The position numbers and the translations under genes are program-made. Positions 8,290 through 18,599 of a stretch of 64,000 nucleotides of DNA are shown one piece after another. Below the pieces are notes generated by a model, which was not told where the DNA came from, did not search any database, and saw nothing but the letters and a program-made list of their open reading frames with translations. Numbering within the stretch: position 1 is the first letter of the stretch; every line of letters begins with the position of its first letter. The DNA comes from Aliidiomarina iranensis (GTDB lineage: Bacteria; Pseudomonadota; Gammaproteobacteria; Enterobacterales; Alteromonadaceae): NCBI RefSeq assembly GCF_003987135.1, contig NZ_PIPJ01000003.1, positions 62,001-126,000 on the forward strand, in the 5' to 3' direction.

Positions 8290-9594
8290 ATGCAGGTTTC
8301 TGTTGAAGCAACTGAAGGTTTAGAACGCCGAGTAACCATTTCTGTTCCGGCTGAGAAAATTGATAAAGAAGTGAAAAGCCAAATACAACAGCGTGCTCGT
8401 ACGGTCCGCATGGATGGCTTTCGCCCAGGTAAAGTGCCAGTAAGTTTAGTTGCCAAGCGCTTCGGCCCAGCAATTCGCCAAGATGTAGTGATGGAGCAAA
8501 TCCAGCGTCATTACATTGAAGCTTTGGTACAAGAAAAGATTAATCCAGCTGGCTCGCCACGCTTTGAACCAAAAGTAGATGAAGAAGGCAAAGACCTTGA
8601 GTTCGTTGCTGTGTTTGAAGTGTATCCAGAAGTAGAATTAAAAGATTTAGACAAAGTAAATGTAGAAAAACCAGTAGCTACAGTTACCGATGCCGATCTG
8701 GATAAAATGTTAGAAACCTTACAGAAGCAACACGCCACCTTTGAAGATGTGAAGCGTGGGGCAAAAGAAGGCGATAAAGTAACCTTTGATTTCCTCGGCC
8801 GCGTAGATGGCGAAGAGTTTGAAGGCGGTAAAGCTGAGAACTTTGAGCTGGAAATGGGTCAAGGCCGGATGATTCCAGGCTTTGAAGATGGCATGAAAGG
8901 CCTGAAAGCTGGCGCTGAAAAAACTATCGAGGTTACTTTCCCGGAAGATTACCACGCGGAAAATTTGAAAGGTAAAGTTGCTGAGTTTGATTTGGTGATT
9001 AAATCAGTAAAAGCTCCAAAGCTTCCAGCACTGAACGATGAATTCGCAACCCAGTTTGGTATTGGCGACGGCGGTATTGAGGCGTTAAAAACTGAAGTTC
9101 GCAAAAACATGGAACGTGAGCTGAAAAATGCTGTGAAGAACAAAGTTAAGCAGCAAGTGATCAAAGGCTTGCTAGCGGCAAATGATGATGTTCCAGTACC
9201 ATCGGCAATGAAAGAGCAAGAAGTTAAAGTTCTGCGGCAACAAGCTATGCAGCGCTTTGGCGGTAATGGCCAGAATATGCCTGAATTGCCAGCTGAGTTA
9301 TTTTCTGAGCAAGCCGATGAGCGCGTTAAAGTAGGTTTGTTGCTTGGTGAAGTAATTCGCGGCAATGAGCTGAAAGTTGATGAAGCTCGGGTACAGGAAA
9401 TGATTGAAAATACCGCTTCTGCTTATGAAGATCCGCAAGAAGTGATTACCTACTACAAAGAAAATGCTGAAGCAAAACAGCAAGTTGAAAATGTAGTATT
9501 GGAAGATCAGGCAATTGATTTTGTACTTGAAAAAGCAAAAGTAACTGAGAAAGAGTTCAGCTTTGATGAAGTGATGAACCCACAAGGCAAATAA
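8290..9594 (+). CDS. tig: Trigger factor, ribosome-associated chaperone
   Basis: 434 residues, typical for the family. It binds the ribosomal exit tunnel and is the first chaperone met by nascent chains; it also has peptidyl-prolyl isomerase activity. Order of domains: N-terminal ribosome-binding domain ([20 protein letters not shown] with the signature GFRPGKVP around residues 43–50), central FKBP-type domain (about 150–245: [32 protein letters not shown]), and the helical C-terminal substrate cradle. It is followed by a strong terminator, then clpP, clpX and lon, the usual proteobacterial order. Confidence 0.98.
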   Translation: MQVSVEATEGLERRVTISVPAEKIDKEVKSQIQQRARTVRMDGFRPGKVPVSLVAKRFGPAIRQDVVMEQIQRHYIEALVQEKINPAGSPRFEPKVDEEGKDLEFVAVFEVYPEVELKDLDKVNVEKPVATVTDADLDKMLETLQKQHATFEDVKRGAKEGDKVTFDFLGRVDGEEFEGGKAENFELEMGQGRMIPGFEDGMKGLKAGAEKTIEVTFPEDYHAENLKGKVAEFDLVIKSVKAPKLPALNDEFATQFGIGDGGIEALKTEVRKNMERELKNAVKNKVKQQVIKGLLAANDDVPVPSAMKEQEVKVLRQQAMQRFGGNGQNMPELPAELFSEQADERVKVGLLLGEVIRGNELKVDEARVQEMIENTASAYEDPQEVITYYKENAEAKQQVENVVLEDQAIDFVLEKAKVTEKEFSFDEVMNPQGK

Positions 9595-9625
9595 GCATTT
9601 GCTGAAATTCTCAGGAATTGGTTTA

Positions 9626-9660
9626 ATGGCTCGGGTGAATGTATCCGAGCCATTTTTTTT
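9626..9660 (+). terminator. Rho-independent terminator after tig
   Basis: Perfect nine-pair stem ATGGCTCGG/CCGAGCCAT (9626–9634 and 9645–9653) with a ten-base loop, running into eight Ts. It lies between tig and clpP, so clpP needs read-through or a promoter close to it; I see no clear one. Confidence 0.9.
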
Positions 9661-9676
9661 AGGAGTGAATTAGCTA

Positions 9677-10312
9677 ATGGGAAACACAGTACCAGATCCG
9701 ATGGCCGCACTTGTGCCTATGGTGATTGAGCAAACTGCAAAAGGTGAACGTTCATTTGATATTTACTCGCGGTTGCTAAAAGAAGGTATTATTTTTTTGG
9801 TGGGGCCTGTTGAAGAGCAAATGGCCAATCTGATTGTGGCACAAATGCTGTTTTTAGAATCCGAGAATCCAGAAAAAGATATTTATCTATATATTAATTC
9901 GCCGGGCGGTTCAGTAACCGCGGGAATGGCAATTTACGATACCATGCAGTTTATTCGTAATGATGTGTCTACAATTTGTATTGGTCAGGCGGCGAGTATG
10001 GGTGCATTTTTGTTGGCCGGCGGCGCAAAAGATAAACGTTTTTGCTTACCCAATTCACGAGTTATGATTCATCAACCTTTGGGTGGTTTTCAAGGCCAGG
10101 CATCTGATATTGAAATTCATGCTCGAGAAATCATGTACATCAAAGAAAAATTAAATCGCATTCTATCTGAGCATACAGGCCAAGATATTGAACGAGTAGC
10201 GAAAGACACAGACCGCGATAATTTCATGAGTTCGGAACAAGCAGTAGCTTATGGTATTGTAGATGAAGTATTGAGTCATCGTGGTGCAGAAAAAAGTACG
10301 GCGAAAAAATAA
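9677..10312 (+). CDS. clpP: ATP-dependent Clp protease proteolytic subunit
   Basis: 211 residues, a tetradecameric serine protease fed by ClpX or ClpA. The catalytic triad is visible: Ser108 in [11 protein letters not shown], His132 in [11 protein letters not shown] and Asp181 in DTDRDNFMS. The oxyanion loop [11 protein letters not shown] is intact. A short N-terminal segment before VPMVIEQT is presumably processed. AGGAG precedes the ATG. clpX follows 50 bases later and is its partner unfoldase, so the two are almost certainly co-transcribed. Confidence 0.98.
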   Translation: MGNTVPDPMAALVPMVIEQTAKGERSFDIYSRLLKEGIIFLVGPVEEQMANLIVAQMLFLESENPEKDIYLYINSPGGSVTAGMAIYDTMQFIRNDVSTICIGQAASMGAFLLAGGAKDKRFCLPNSRVMIHQPLGGFQGQASDIEIHAREIMYIKEKLNRILSEHTGQDIERVAKDTDRDNFMSSEQAVAYGIVDEVLSHRGAEKSTAKK

Positions 10313-10362
10313 ACATATTAGTTAGGTTTTAAAGTACATATTTAGTTGTACTGGAGAAGTGA

Positions 10363-11640
10363 ATGACAGATTCAACATCGGGCACAAGCAACGGCGGTAA
10401 AGCCCTTTACTGCACGTTCTGTGGCAAAAGCCAGCACGAAGTAAAGAAACTCATTGCCGGGCCTTCGGTCTTTATATGCGATGAGTGTGTCGATCTGTGC
10501 AATGATATTTTAAAAGAAGAAATTAAAAACATCTCACCGCAAGCCAGTGAAGATAAGTTGCCGACACCGAAAGAAATTCGCCAACATTTAGATGATTATG
10601 TTATCGGCCAAGACCATGCAAAACGGGTTCTGGCTGTGGCGGTTTATAATCACTATAAACGGCTACGTAACGCGGGCGTGCACGATAATATCGAACTTGG
10701 CAAAAGCAACATTTTGTTAATCGGACCGACCGGTAGTGGCAAAACTCTATTAGCAGAAACGCTAGCGCGATTTCTTGATGTGCCTTTCACGATGGCTGAT
10801 GCAACCACACTCACCGAAGCAGGTTATGTGGGCGAAGACGTTGAGAACATTATTCAGAAACTTCTACAGAAGTGTGATTACGATGCCGCCAAAGCCGAGC
10901 GCGGTATTGTGTACATTGATGAAATCGATAAGATTTCGCGAAAATCTGATAATCCATCAATTACTCGTGATGTATCTGGCGAGGGCGTGCAACAGGCGTT
11001 GTTAAAGCTGATCGAAGGTACTGTTGCTTCTGTTCCGCCACAAGGTGGAAGAAAGCATCCGCAGCAAGAATTTGTTCAAGTTGATACATCTAAGATTTTG
11101 TTTGTGTGTGGCGGAGCATTCTCAGGCCTAGAAAAAGTTGTGCAGCAACGGCTGGCTACAGGAACAGGGATTGGCTTTGGTGCGCAGTTGAAATCTAGCT
11201 CTGATAGCAATCAGGTAAACTTACTTACTCAAGTTGAACCTGAAGACTTAGTTAAATTTGGTCTTATCCCTGAATTTATCGGGCGTTTGCCCGTTGTGGC
11301 CAGCTTAACCGAGCTTGATGAAGATGCGTTGATACAAATTCTTGGCCAGCCTAAGAATGCGATAACCAAGCAGTATGCGGCATTATTAGATATGGAAAAT
11401 GTGGAACTCGAGTTTCGTGAAGATGCTCTGCGTGCGATTGCCAAAAAGGCCATGCAGCGTAAAACTGGCGCACGGGGTTTGCGTTCAATCGTTGAAGACG
11501 TTTTGCTCTCAACGATGTATGAATTACCTTCGATGACGAACGTGAGTAAGGTGGTGATTGATGAAACGGTAATAACTGGAGAATCAGACCCAATTCTTAT
11601 TTACTCGAAAAAAGAAGACGCCCAAGCATCGGGCGAATAA
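10363..11640 (+). CDS. clpX: ClpX AAA+ unfoldase
   Basis: 425 residues. The N-terminal C4 zinc-binding domain (CTFCGKSQ... CDECVDLC) is followed by an AAA+ domain with Walker A GPTGSGKT, Walker [11 protein letters not shown], the pore loop AGYVGEDVE and the box [13 protein letters not shown]. The ClpP-docking IGF loop appears in [10 protein letters not shown]. It recognises ssrA-tagged and other degron-bearing proteins and threads them into ClpP. GGAGAAG precedes the ATG. A terminator lies immediately downstream, separating it from lon. Confidence 0.98.
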   Translation: MTDSTSGTSNGGKALYCTFCGKSQHEVKKLIAGPSVFICDECVDLCNDILKEEIKNISPQASEDKLPTPKEIRQHLDDYVIGQDHAKRVLAVAVYNHYKRLRNAGVHDNIELGKSNILLIGPTGSGKTLLAETLARFLDVPFTMADATTLTEAGYVGEDVENIIQKLLQKCDYDAAKAERGIVYIDEIDKISRKSDNPSITRDVSGEGVQQALLKLIEGTVASVPPQGGRKHPQQEFVQVDTSKILFVCGGAFSGLEKVVQQRLATGTGIGFGAQLKSSSDSNQVNLLTQVEPEDLVKFGLIPEFIGRLPVVASLTELDEDALIQILGQPKNAITKQYAALLDMENVELEFREDALRAIAKKAMQRKTGARGLRSIVEDVLLSTMYELPSMTNVSKVVIDETVITGESDPILIYSKKEDAQASGE

Positions 11641-11645
11641 ACAGC

Positions 11646-11671
11646 AAAAGGGGCCGTTCGGCTCCTTTTTT
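11646..11671 (+). terminator. Terminator after clpX
   Basis: GGGGCC-GTTC-GGCTCC stem with one G·T pair, extended by A/T pairs and followed by a run of six Ts. Ends the clpP–clpX transcript. Confidence 0.85.
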
Positions 11672-11683
11672 ATTTCCTAGCCA

Positions 11684-11710
11684 TTGAACTTTCTCGGATA
11701 AGCCGCATAT
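11684..11710 (+). promoter_or_regulatory. Heat-shock (sigma-32-type) promoter of lon
   Basis: TTGAA (11684–11688), a 14-base spacer, then CCGCATAT (11703–11710), one mismatch from the sigma-32 -10 consensus CCCCATNT. Position 46 bases upstream of the lon ATG fits. lon is a classical heat-shock gene in E. coli. The -35 lacks the leading CT of CTTGAA, so the match is good but not perfect. Confidence 0.55.
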
Positions 11711-11755
11711 TAAGGGTATATCAGTTTTTTTAGACACTAAAATATGGGAACAGTG

Positions 11756-14113
11756 ATGACAGAAGAAAGCGGAAAACGTCAGGGCATTCCGGTATTACCT
11801 TTACGTGATGTAGTGGTGTACCCACACATGGTAATTCCATTGTTTGTTGGCCGAGAGAAATCAATTCGGTGTCTTGATGCTGCTATGGATAATGATAAAC
11901 AAGTGTTCCTAGTTGCACAAAAAGATGCTGGCGTTGAAGAACCAACTGCAGAAGATATTTACGAAGTGGGTGCCGTAGCCACCATTTTGCAAATGTTGAA
12001 ATTACCCGATGGTACGGTGAAGGTGTTAGTTGAAGGTGTGCAGCGCGCAAAAGTAACAGCGTGGCAACCAAAGGGGGATTTCTTTCGTGCGGATATTGAA
12101 GCATTAATTACTGAGCCGATGGAAGAAAAGGAAGAGGAAGTATTAGTTCGCTCTGCCCTTAATCAATTTGAAGGCTATGTAAAGTTAAATAAGAAAACGC
12201 CTCCGGAAGTGTTAACGTCTTTAAATGGTATTGATGATGCCGACCGCCTCGCTGATACCATGGCGGCCCACATGCCGCTGAAGCTTGTAGATAAGCAACG
12301 CGTGTTAGAGATTATCCAGATTCAAGAGCGCCTGGAACATTTGATGGCGTTAATGGAAGGCGAGATTGATATTCTGCAAGTAGAGCGGAAGATTCGGAAT
12401 CGAGTTAAACAACAAATGGAGAAGAGCCAGCGCGAGTACTATTTGAATGAGCAAATGAAAGCGATTCAAAAAGAGCTTGGCGAAGGTGAAGATGGCGTTG
12501 ATGAATTCGAGGTATTAGCGAAAAAAATTGAAGATGCGCAAATGCCCAAGGAAGCGCTTGAGAAAACAAAAGCCGAATTACAAAAGCTTCGCATGATGTC
12601 GCCAATGTCGGCTGAAGCCACTGTTGTGCGTAGTTATATTGATTGGATGACGAGTGTTCCTTGGCACAAAAAATCTCGAGTTAAGAAAGATTTAAGCCAA
12701 GCCGAGAAGATTTTGAATGAGGATCATTTTGGCTTAGAGAAAGTGAAAGAGCGAATTTTAGATTATCTCGCCGTGCAGCAGCGTAGTAAAAAAGTACGCG
12801 GGCCTATTCTATGTTTGGTGGGGCCTCCGGGCGTTGGTAAAACGTCGTTAGGGCAATCAATTGCTAAAGCTACTGGGCGCAAGTATGTGCGCATGGCGCT
12901 TGGTGGTGTTCGTGATGAAGCGGAAATTCGGGGCCATCGCCGAACCTATATCGGCTCAATGCCAGGCAAATTGATGCAAAAAATGGCTAAGGTTGAAGTA
13001 CGCAACCCACTGTTTTTACTCGATGAGATAGACAAAATGGCCTCGGACATGCGTGGTGATCCATCATCTGCGCTACTTGAAGTTCTCGACCCCGAGCAAA
13101 ATAGTGCGTTTAACGACCATTACTTAGAAGTTGATTACGACCTTTCCGATACGATGTTCGTAGCCACTTCGAATAGTATGAATATACCGGCACCATTGTT
13201 GGATCGGATGGAAGTTATTCGCCTTTCGGGCTACACGGAAGATGAGAAATTGAATATTGCTAAGCGGCATCTGTTAGAGAAACAGCTCGAGCGCAATGGT
13301 TTACGAAAAGGTGAAGTGGATATTACCGACGAAGCGATTCTTGGCATTATTCGTTATTACACGCGGGAAGCCGGTGTACGTAACCTTGAGCGAGAAATTT
13401 CAACGCTTTGCCGAAAATCGGTACGCCGGATTCTGTTAGATAAAAAGCTGAAAAAAGTAACCATTACGCAGGGTAATCTTGAAGATTTCTTAGGCGTACA
13501 GCGCTTTGATTTCGGTAAAGCTGAAGATGAAAATCAAATTGGTCAGGTTACCGGTTTAGCTTGGACACAAGTAGGCGGTGATTTGTTGACAATTGAAGCC
13601 ACTAACGTGACAGGTAAAGGCAAGGTTGTGTGTACCGGTTCCTTAGGTGATGTCATGAAGGAATCAATTAGCACAGCCATGACGGTAGTAAGAAGCCGGG
13701 CTGAGGGCTTGGGTATTGCTAATGATTTTCATGAAAAACGTGATATTCATGTGCACGTTCCCGAAGGTGCAACGCCTAAAGACGGACCTAGTGCCGGTAT
13801 CGCTATGGTGACGTCCTTAGTTTCATCGCTAACGAACAAACCAGTGCGTGCCGATGTAGCCATGACAGGGGAAATCACCCTGCGCGGAGAGGTATTAGCC
13901 ATCGGTGGTTTAAAGGAAAAACTGCTTGCAGCGCATCGTGGTGGCATAAAAAGAGTACTGATTCCAAAAGATAATGAGCGTGATTTGAAGGAAATTGCGG
14001 ATAATGTGAAGGCAGATCTGGAAATTTACCCTGTTCAATGGATCGACGACGTGCTTCGCCTTGCTATGGCCGAAGATCCATATAAGCCTAAGAAATCTAA
14101 AGAGAAAAGTTAG
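11756..14113 (+). CDS. lon: Lon ATP-dependent protease
   Basis: 785 residues. It degrades misfolded and regulatory proteins. N-terminal substrate-binding domain (IPVLPLRDVVVYPHMVIPLF), coiled coil, AAA+ module with Walker A GPPGVGKTS and Walker B LFLLDEIDKM, and a C-terminal protease domain with the Ser-Lys dyad (DGPSAGIAM and GGLKEKLLAAHRGG). From ATG 11756 the catalytic residues fall at Ser679 and Lys722, the same numbers as in E. coli. That start also has GGGA six to seven bases upstream. An in-frame ATG at 11744 would add four residues and lacks a ribosome site. Confidence 0.98.
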   Translation: MTEESGKRQGIPVLPLRDVVVYPHMVIPLFVGREKSIRCLDAAMDNDKQVFLVAQKDAGVEEPTAEDIYEVGAVATILQMLKLPDGTVKVLVEGVQRAKVTAWQPKGDFFRADIEALITEPMEEKEEEVLVRSALNQFEGYVKLNKKTPPEVLTSLNGIDDADRLADTMAAHMPLKLVDKQRVLEIIQIQERLEHLMALMEGEIDILQVERKIRNRVKQQMEKSQREYYLNEQMKAIQKELGEGEDGVDEFEVLAKKIEDAQMPKEALEKTKAELQKLRMMSPMSAEATVVRSYIDWMTSVPWHKKSRVKKDLSQAEKILNEDHFGLEKVKERILDYLAVQQRSKKVRGPILCLVGPPGVGKTSLGQSIAKATGRKYVRMALGGVRDEAEIRGHRRTYIGSMPGKLMQKMAKVEVRNPLFLLDEIDKMASDMRGDPSSALLEVLDPEQNSAFNDHYLEVDYDLSDTMFVATSNSMNIPAPLLDRMEVIRLSGYTEDEKLNIAKRHLLEKQLERNGLRKGEVDITDEAILGIIRYYTREAGVRNLEREISTLCRKSVRRILLDKKLKKVTITQGNLEDFLGVQRFDFGKAEDENQIGQVTGLAWTQVGGDLLTIEATNVTGKGKVVCTGSLGDVMKESISTAMTVVRSRAEGLGIANDFHEKRDIHVHVPEGATPKDGPSAGIAMVTSLVSSLTNKPVRADVAMTGEITLRGEVLAIGGLKEKLLAAHRGGIKRVLIPKDNERDLKEIADNVKADLEIYPVQWIDDVLRLAMAEDPYKPKKSKEKS

Positions 14114-14128
14114 ATTTCGCAGGTTTTA

Positions 14129-14150
14129 AGGGCTCTCTATTGAGAGCCCT
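14129..14150 (+). terminator. Perfect hairpin after lon, weak terminator
   Basis: Nine-pair stem AGGGCTCTC/GAGAGCCCT around a TATT loop, 15 bases after the lon stop. No T-tract follows, so termination would be factor-dependent, or the hairpin may protect the 3' end of the mRNA. Confidence 0.5.
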
Positions 14151-14287
14151 AGTGTAAAAATTGTTAATTTAAAGCGAAAAAATGCTTTTCATCCGAAATG
14201 ACTGTGATAGCCTAGAGTCTAGTGCCCGCCCTTGTCCTTAAAGGCATACGGAGTGGTAGGGCATCTCAAAATAGCATTTTCAAATGC

Positions 14288-14316
14288 TTGAACTAATGGT
14301 ATAAGCTTGTTATAAA
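14288..14316 (+). promoter_or_regulatory. Strong sigma-70 promoter of hupB
   Basis: TTGAAC (14288–14293) and TATAAA (14311–14316) with 17-base spacing, about 64 bases upstream of the hupB GTG. Near-consensus strength suits an abundant nucleoid protein. Confidence 0.7.
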
Positions 14317-14379
14317 CTTGTCTGTACTATTTTAATGGAACTAAGAAACTCCATAATAACAATCTAAGGGGATGACACT

Positions 14380-14652
14380 GTGAATAAGTCTCAGCTAATT
14401 GACAAAATCGCAGCAGACGCAGAACTTTCTAAAGCAGCTGCTGGACGTGCACTTGATTCTTTCATCAGTACTGTTACTGAAGCTCTGAAAAGTGACGACC
14501 AAGTAGCATTAGTTGGTTTCGGTACTTTTACTGTTCGTGAGCGTTCTGCTCGTACTGGCCGGAACCCGCAAACTGGACAAACTATCCAAATCTCTGCTGC
14601 AAAAGTACCTGCGTTTAAAGCGGGTAAAGCACTAAAAGATGCGGTGAACTAA
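14380..14652 (+). CDS. hupB: HU-family nucleoid protein (HU-beta)
   Basis: 90 residues, exactly the HU length. It binds and bends DNA without strong sequence preference. The N-terminal helices ([18 protein letters not shown]) and the beta-arm signature [20 protein letters not shown] are complete, ending in [15 protein letters not shown]. The start is GTG at 14380 with AAGGGGA seven bases upstream. Order lon–hupB–ppiD is standard in gammaproteobacteria. A terminator follows. Confidence 0.98.
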   Translation: MNKSQLIDKIAADAELSKAAAGRALDSFISTVTEALKSDDQVALVGFGTFTVRERSARTGRNPQTGQTIQISAAKVPAFKAGKALKDAVN

Positions 14653-14715
14653 GAAGTAAGCATTTTAAAACCGCCGCGAAATCTATGTTATACTTCGCGA
14701 CGAGATGACTGCAAG

Positions 14716-14741
14716 AAGCGCATCTTCCGATGCGCTTTTTT
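14716..14741 (+). terminator. Terminator after hupB
   Basis: Nine-pair stem AAGCGCATC-TTCC-GATGCGCTT followed by Ts. It overlaps the first codons of the longest open frame of ppiD, supporting the downstream start chosen for that gene. Confidence 0.88.
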
Positions 14742-14783
14742 CATGTTGATGGTTTAACAATAGCTGTTGGAAAGAGTAAAACG

Positions 14784-16643
14784 ATGCTCGATAGGATACG
14801 TGAGGGTACACAGGGCCCGGTGGTAAAAACCATCCTGTTTATAATTATACTTGCTTTTGCGTTTACTGGCGTGAGTGCATATCTCGGCGGTAGCACTGAA
14901 GACTATGTCGCCAAGGTAAACGACAGAGAAATTACGCGTGCTGAATTCGACCGCGCTTATCAAGGCCAACGGGCAACAATGGAACAGCAATTTGGTGAAA
15001 TGTTTGAGATGCTTGCTGCCGATGAAGGCTACATGCGAGAGATGCGTGCAAGTGTTTTAGAACAAATGATTGAAGAAGAGCTTGCTGTTCAACTTGCGGG
15101 TGATATGGGTTTAGCTCAATCGGCTGACGCATTACGCAGTGCGATTCGCCAAATGCCAGAATTTCAAGTGAATGGTGCGTTCAATAATGACGCCTATTTA
15201 CGTCAACTCAGTAATGCCGGTTTCTCGCCAACAATGTTTCGGGATTATTTGCAACAGCAAATGAGCCGTGTTGCTTTAATGCAAGGTACCTTTGCCAGCG
15301 AATTTGTTTTGAACAATGAAAGCGAGCGCATGCAAGTGTTGCAAAACGAACGCCGCAGTGGTCGATATGCCCTAATTTCTGCTGACGATTATCTAGACAT
15401 GGTTGAATTAACCGATGCAGAAGTAGAGGCGTTCTATAATGATAATCAAGATTCGTTTCGTCAAGAAGAACGCATTCAACTGGCTTACGTTGAATTAAGC
15501 TTTGCCGATGTGTTGGCAACTGTTGAAGTTGATGATGCGGAAGTTCGTGAATATTACGATGCCAACCCAGATGCGTTTAGTACCGAGGAAATGCGTTCTA
15601 TCGCTCATATTCTTGTGGAATTTGGCGACAGCGAAGATGCCGCATTAGAGCGTATTCGCGCAATTCAAGCTCGGTTAGAAGCAGGTGAAGATTTTGCTGA
15701 ATTAGCTGCTACTGAATCAGATGATATTTTCTCTGGTGAAGATGGCGGTGAGCTTGGCATTCTCGAACGAGGTACGTTGGATCCAGATCTGGAAGATGCG
15801 GGCTTTGCGCTTGAATCTGAGGGTGATGTTTCTGATGTTGTGCGCTCTGAATTCGGCTTTCATTTGGTAAAACTTACGGAGTTAACCGAAGCGCAAAGTT
15901 CAAGCTTCGCTGAAGTAGCCGCCGATATTCGCGAGAATATTGCGCAAGCTGAAGCTGAGCGGATCTACTTCGAGCAACAACAAGAGTTGGCTCGCATCTC
16001 ATTTGAAGTAGACCACACTCTCGATGAGGCAGCAGATGCAGTAGGGCTGACCGTGCAAACGTCACCGTGGATCTCACGTTCTGAGCCAGTTTCCGGATTC
16101 GATGATGCGAGTGTTCTAGAACAAGCGTTTTCTGACGATGTTCGCGAACTCGGTTTGAATTCTGAACTCATTGAACTTGATGGCCGCAGTTTGGTAGTTC
16201 GCGCTGCGGATTATGTTGCGCCGCGAGTACTAGATTTAGCGGATGTTCGTAGCGACATTGAATCGTTTCTAAGTGCTGACAAGGCCGAAGTTTTGGCCTT
16301 TGAACGAGCACAAGAGATTCAAGCGGCGATTGCAGCGGGTGAAGCTCTCGAGATTGAGTTTATTGCTATCGAATCAGCATCTCGGTTTGGAAATAGCCTA
16401 CCTGGTGCTGTGCGCCAAGAGTTATTTAGAATGCCGGTAACGGGAGCCGCCGAATATGCTTCAGTAACCTTGGGTAATGGCGATGCAGCGGTTATCGAGC
16501 TTACTGACATGCAACCGGGAGAAGTTGACGCTGAAAACGCAGAACGCGCAAAACGCCAACTTGAAGGCCAGTATGCTGAACTCGCTTATCGCGCCATAAT
16601 GGAAGCATTAAAAGCGCAAGCAAACATTGAGCGTCGTTTATAG
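14784..16643 (+). CDS. ppiD: PpiD periplasmic chaperone/peptidyl-prolyl isomerase
   Basis: 619 residues. An inner-membrane-anchored chaperone near the Sec translocon that helps outer-membrane and secreted proteins leave the membrane. One transmembrane helix (ILFIIILAFAFTGVSAYLG, about residues 17–36) follows a short cytosolic start (MLDRIREGTQGPVVK). A SurA_N-like region (MRASVLEQMIEEELAVQLA) comes next, then a central parvulin domain about 245–365 (MRSIAHILVEF, GEDFAELAA, DGGELGILERG, SEFGFHLVKL). The start at 14784 has GGAAAGAG seven bases upstream; a longer frame from 14730 would begin inside the hupB terminator. It ends at a strong bidirectional terminator. Confidence 0.96.
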   Translation: MLDRIREGTQGPVVKTILFIIILAFAFTGVSAYLGGSTEDYVAKVNDREITRAEFDRAYQGQRATMEQQFGEMFEMLAADEGYMREMRASVLEQMIEEELAVQLAGDMGLAQSADALRSAIRQMPEFQVNGAFNNDAYLRQLSNAGFSPTMFRDYLQQQMSRVALMQGTFASEFVLNNESERMQVLQNERRSGRYALISADDYLDMVELTDAEVEAFYNDNQDSFRQEERIQLAYVELSFADVLATVEVDDAEVREYYDANPDAFSTEEMRSIAHILVEFGDSEDAALERIRAIQARLEAGEDFAELAATESDDIFSGEDGGELGILERGTLDPDLEDAGFALESEGDVSDVVRSEFGFHLVKLTELTEAQSSSFAEVAADIRENIAQAEAERIYFEQQQELARISFEVDHTLDEAADAVGLTVQTSPWISRSEPVSGFDDASVLEQAFSDDVRELGLNSELIELDGRSLVVRAADYVAPRVLDLADVRSDIESFLSADKAEVLAFERAQEIQAAIAAGEALEIEFIAIESASRFGNSLPGAVRQELFRMPVTGAAEYASVTLGNGDAAVIELTDMQPGEVDAENAERAKRQLEGQYAELAYRAIMEALKAQANIERRL

Positions 16644-16668
16644 GCTCTGCTAATTCTTTGAGCTAAAT

Positions 16669-16704
16669 AAAAAGCCCGATACAGGAAGATGTATCGGGCT
16701 TTTT
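16669..16704. terminator. Bidirectional terminator between ppiD and the Bat operon
   Basis: A perfect 15-pair inverted repeat (16669–16683 and 16690–16704) with a six-base loop and A-run/T-run flanks, so it has a U-tract in either direction. It can end both ppiD (+) and the Bat operon (-). Confidence 0.92.
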
Positions 16705-16773
16705 GTTAGGCGAACATAAATCTCTCAAGCGATAAGTTTAGCGTGTGCTTTATCAGCCGCGCTTTATCAGCGG

Positions 16774-18480
16774 TTAGCTGTTTGGGTACAGCTTTGGCAG
16801 TACTTCTTCCGAGCTTGATTGGCGCTGGTGCAGCTTTTGAATTTCAGCCCACAGCGCTTTACCCGATTGCCATTCCTGTTGTTCTCTGCTGTATAGAGCC
16901 GCTTCTAATTTTTGCATTTGTACTTCCAGTTCAGGGCTTGCTAGCACTTTAGCGATAGCATACAAGCCACGAGCGGGCTCACCAGTGCGCGCATGATGCC
17001 AAGCAAGAATCGCACTGCGCGCTTTCGACGGATCATTAGTTCGGCATGCTTGTTTTAGCTCATGTAACGGCTTTCTTACTTGCTGTGGCACAGGCTCCTG
17101 AGTATTTTTAGAAACTTTTACGTGCTTCTGGCGGAGAAAAAGAATAACGGTAGCTATCCAAAGGATAAAAAGAGCGAAAGTGGCGTACTGCCAATAGCTG
17201 AGCATCTGGGCGTATCTGGCTATGGTAACTTGAGATTCCGCAGATATTACTTCTGAATCACCGTTACCCGAGGAGGCATTGTTAGGTTGGCCCAGTTCGC
17301 CTTCAGAGGGGCTTTGCATGGTGCCAGGTACAGTTAGTCCTCCCGGTGGTGCCAGTACTCGTATAATGCGTTCTGGTAGTTGTGCGTATTCAATTTCGCT
17401 TGTGCGGGTATTCCACCAAGGGATTTCAATAGCGGGCAGAATAAATTCACCGGCGCTTGATGGCACTAAAGCAGTGGTATAGGTAGCTCTCGCCACCGAT
17501 TTTCCGCGAATCACGTTAACTTCGGTTTGACCTCTATCGGGATATACCCGAATTTCACTGGGGTAAGCAAACTCAGGTTCAGGTAATTGCTCGGGCCTTA
17601 CCCCAACTGCTGTAATAGCAACTCTTCGAGTGATCGGCTCACCAATCGTGAAGCTCGAACTTTCCGGCTCCCATTGTTCTTCAATACTCACTTGCTCACT
17701 AGGTAGCCAGGTACCTACATAATTACTCGGGCGCGGTAACACCTCGATTGTGATATCCCCAGAGCGCGTGCTTACCGGCTCTATTCTGCCTAGCGCACTA
17801 AAACCAGAGCTAGGCATCCGCCGTACTTGACCATCAAAACGCACCCCGGGAATGGTGATGCTACCGCTGCGCCGGGGGGTTATGCCGTAAGTTCGCGTGA
17901 GCACTTGAAAACGGCGGCCATCAATGATTTCTTGCGATTGCCGATCTTGCCCTAATTGCTCAACACTAACGTTATCAATACTCGGCAACCCCAAACTGCC
18001 AGTTTCCAACTGATCGGCGATGTACAATTTTACAGTGTAGGTAAGTTGTTGTTGCACATAGGCGGATTCCTCATCTAAAACGGCCTCAATGAAATAGTTA
18101 CGTTCTTGTGGTGGTTGCTCACTGGCAGCGATGACATCTACTTGAATGGGCGCTGTTTCGCTATTGCCAATTTGGATGGCTGGAATTTCATAGCGGCCTG
18201 CCGCCGGAGCTCGTAAAGAAACGCGCCATTCAATTGAACGTGAAACCCGGTTATTAACCATGGTTGAACTACTGTTAACCGATGTGCCACGAATCTCGAA
18301 ATCAGATATCCAGCGTTCAGGGATAAAGGCATTTCGAGGCAAGCTTTCATCAGTGGTAACCGTGAGTACTAAAGCACCGAATTCAACAACTGGGTTTCTA
18401 TCAATACTTGCCGTAGCTTGCTGAGCGTAGCTAGGCATAGAGATCCAGAAAAATATGATCAGGGTTATAATTCTTTTCAT
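16774..18480 (-). CDS. batD: BatD (oxygen-tolerance) periplasmic protein
   Basis: 568 residues from the ATG at 18480, which opens a clear signal peptide (MKRIITLIIFFWISMPSYAQ). A long periplasmic region of beta-sandwich repeats (ERNYFIEAVLDEESAYVQQQLTYTVKLY, GEPITRRVAITAVGV) is followed by one transmembrane helix (YATFALFILWIATVILFLRQ) and a cytosolic tail with a DUF-like helical end. The longer frame starting at 18600 overlaps the batB/C stop as TAATG but would put 40 unlike residues before the signal peptide, so it is not preferred. Last gene of the Bat operon; the exact role is not established. Confidence 0.9.
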   Translation of the reverse strand: MKRIITLIIFFWISMPSYAQQATASIDRNPVVEFGALVLTVTTDESLPRNAFIPERWISDFEIRGTSVNSSSTMVNNRVSRSIEWRVSLRAPAAGRYEIPAIQIGNSETAPIQVDVIAASEQPPQERNYFIEAVLDEESAYVQQQLTYTVKLYIADQLETGSLGLPSIDNVSVEQLGQDRQSQEIIDGRRFQVLTRTYGITPRRSGSITIPGVRFDGQVRRMPSSGFSALGRIEPVSTRSGDITIEVLPRPSNYVGTWLPSEQVSIEEQWEPESSSFTIGEPITRRVAITAVGVRPEQLPEPEFAYPSEIRVYPDRGQTEVNVIRGKSVARATYTTALVPSSAGEFILPAIEIPWWNTRTSEIEYAQLPERIIRVLAPPGGLTVPGTMQSPSEGELGQPNNASSGNGDSEVISAESQVTIARYAQMLSYWQYATFALFILWIATVILFLRQKHVKVSKNTQEPVPQQVRKPLHELKQACRTNDPSKARSAILAWHHARTGEPARGLYAIAKVLASPELEVQMQKLEAALYSREQQEWQSGKALWAEIQKLHQRQSSSEEVLPKLYPNS

Positions 18481-18599
18481 TCTTGAGTTCCCAAAAGTAA
18501 GGGTAGAGCAAATGCGGCTCGGAAAGTACGGATAATGACTATACAAGTTATTAAAAAAGCTCTCATTAAACTGACACATTAGATGCCGGATCATGTTCA

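Noticed and set aside
14216-14270. Structured RNA upstream of hupB (TGCCC ... GGGCA)
   Set aside because: Arms are short and far apart, and it lies upstream of the hupB promoter; no terminator or covariance argument available.
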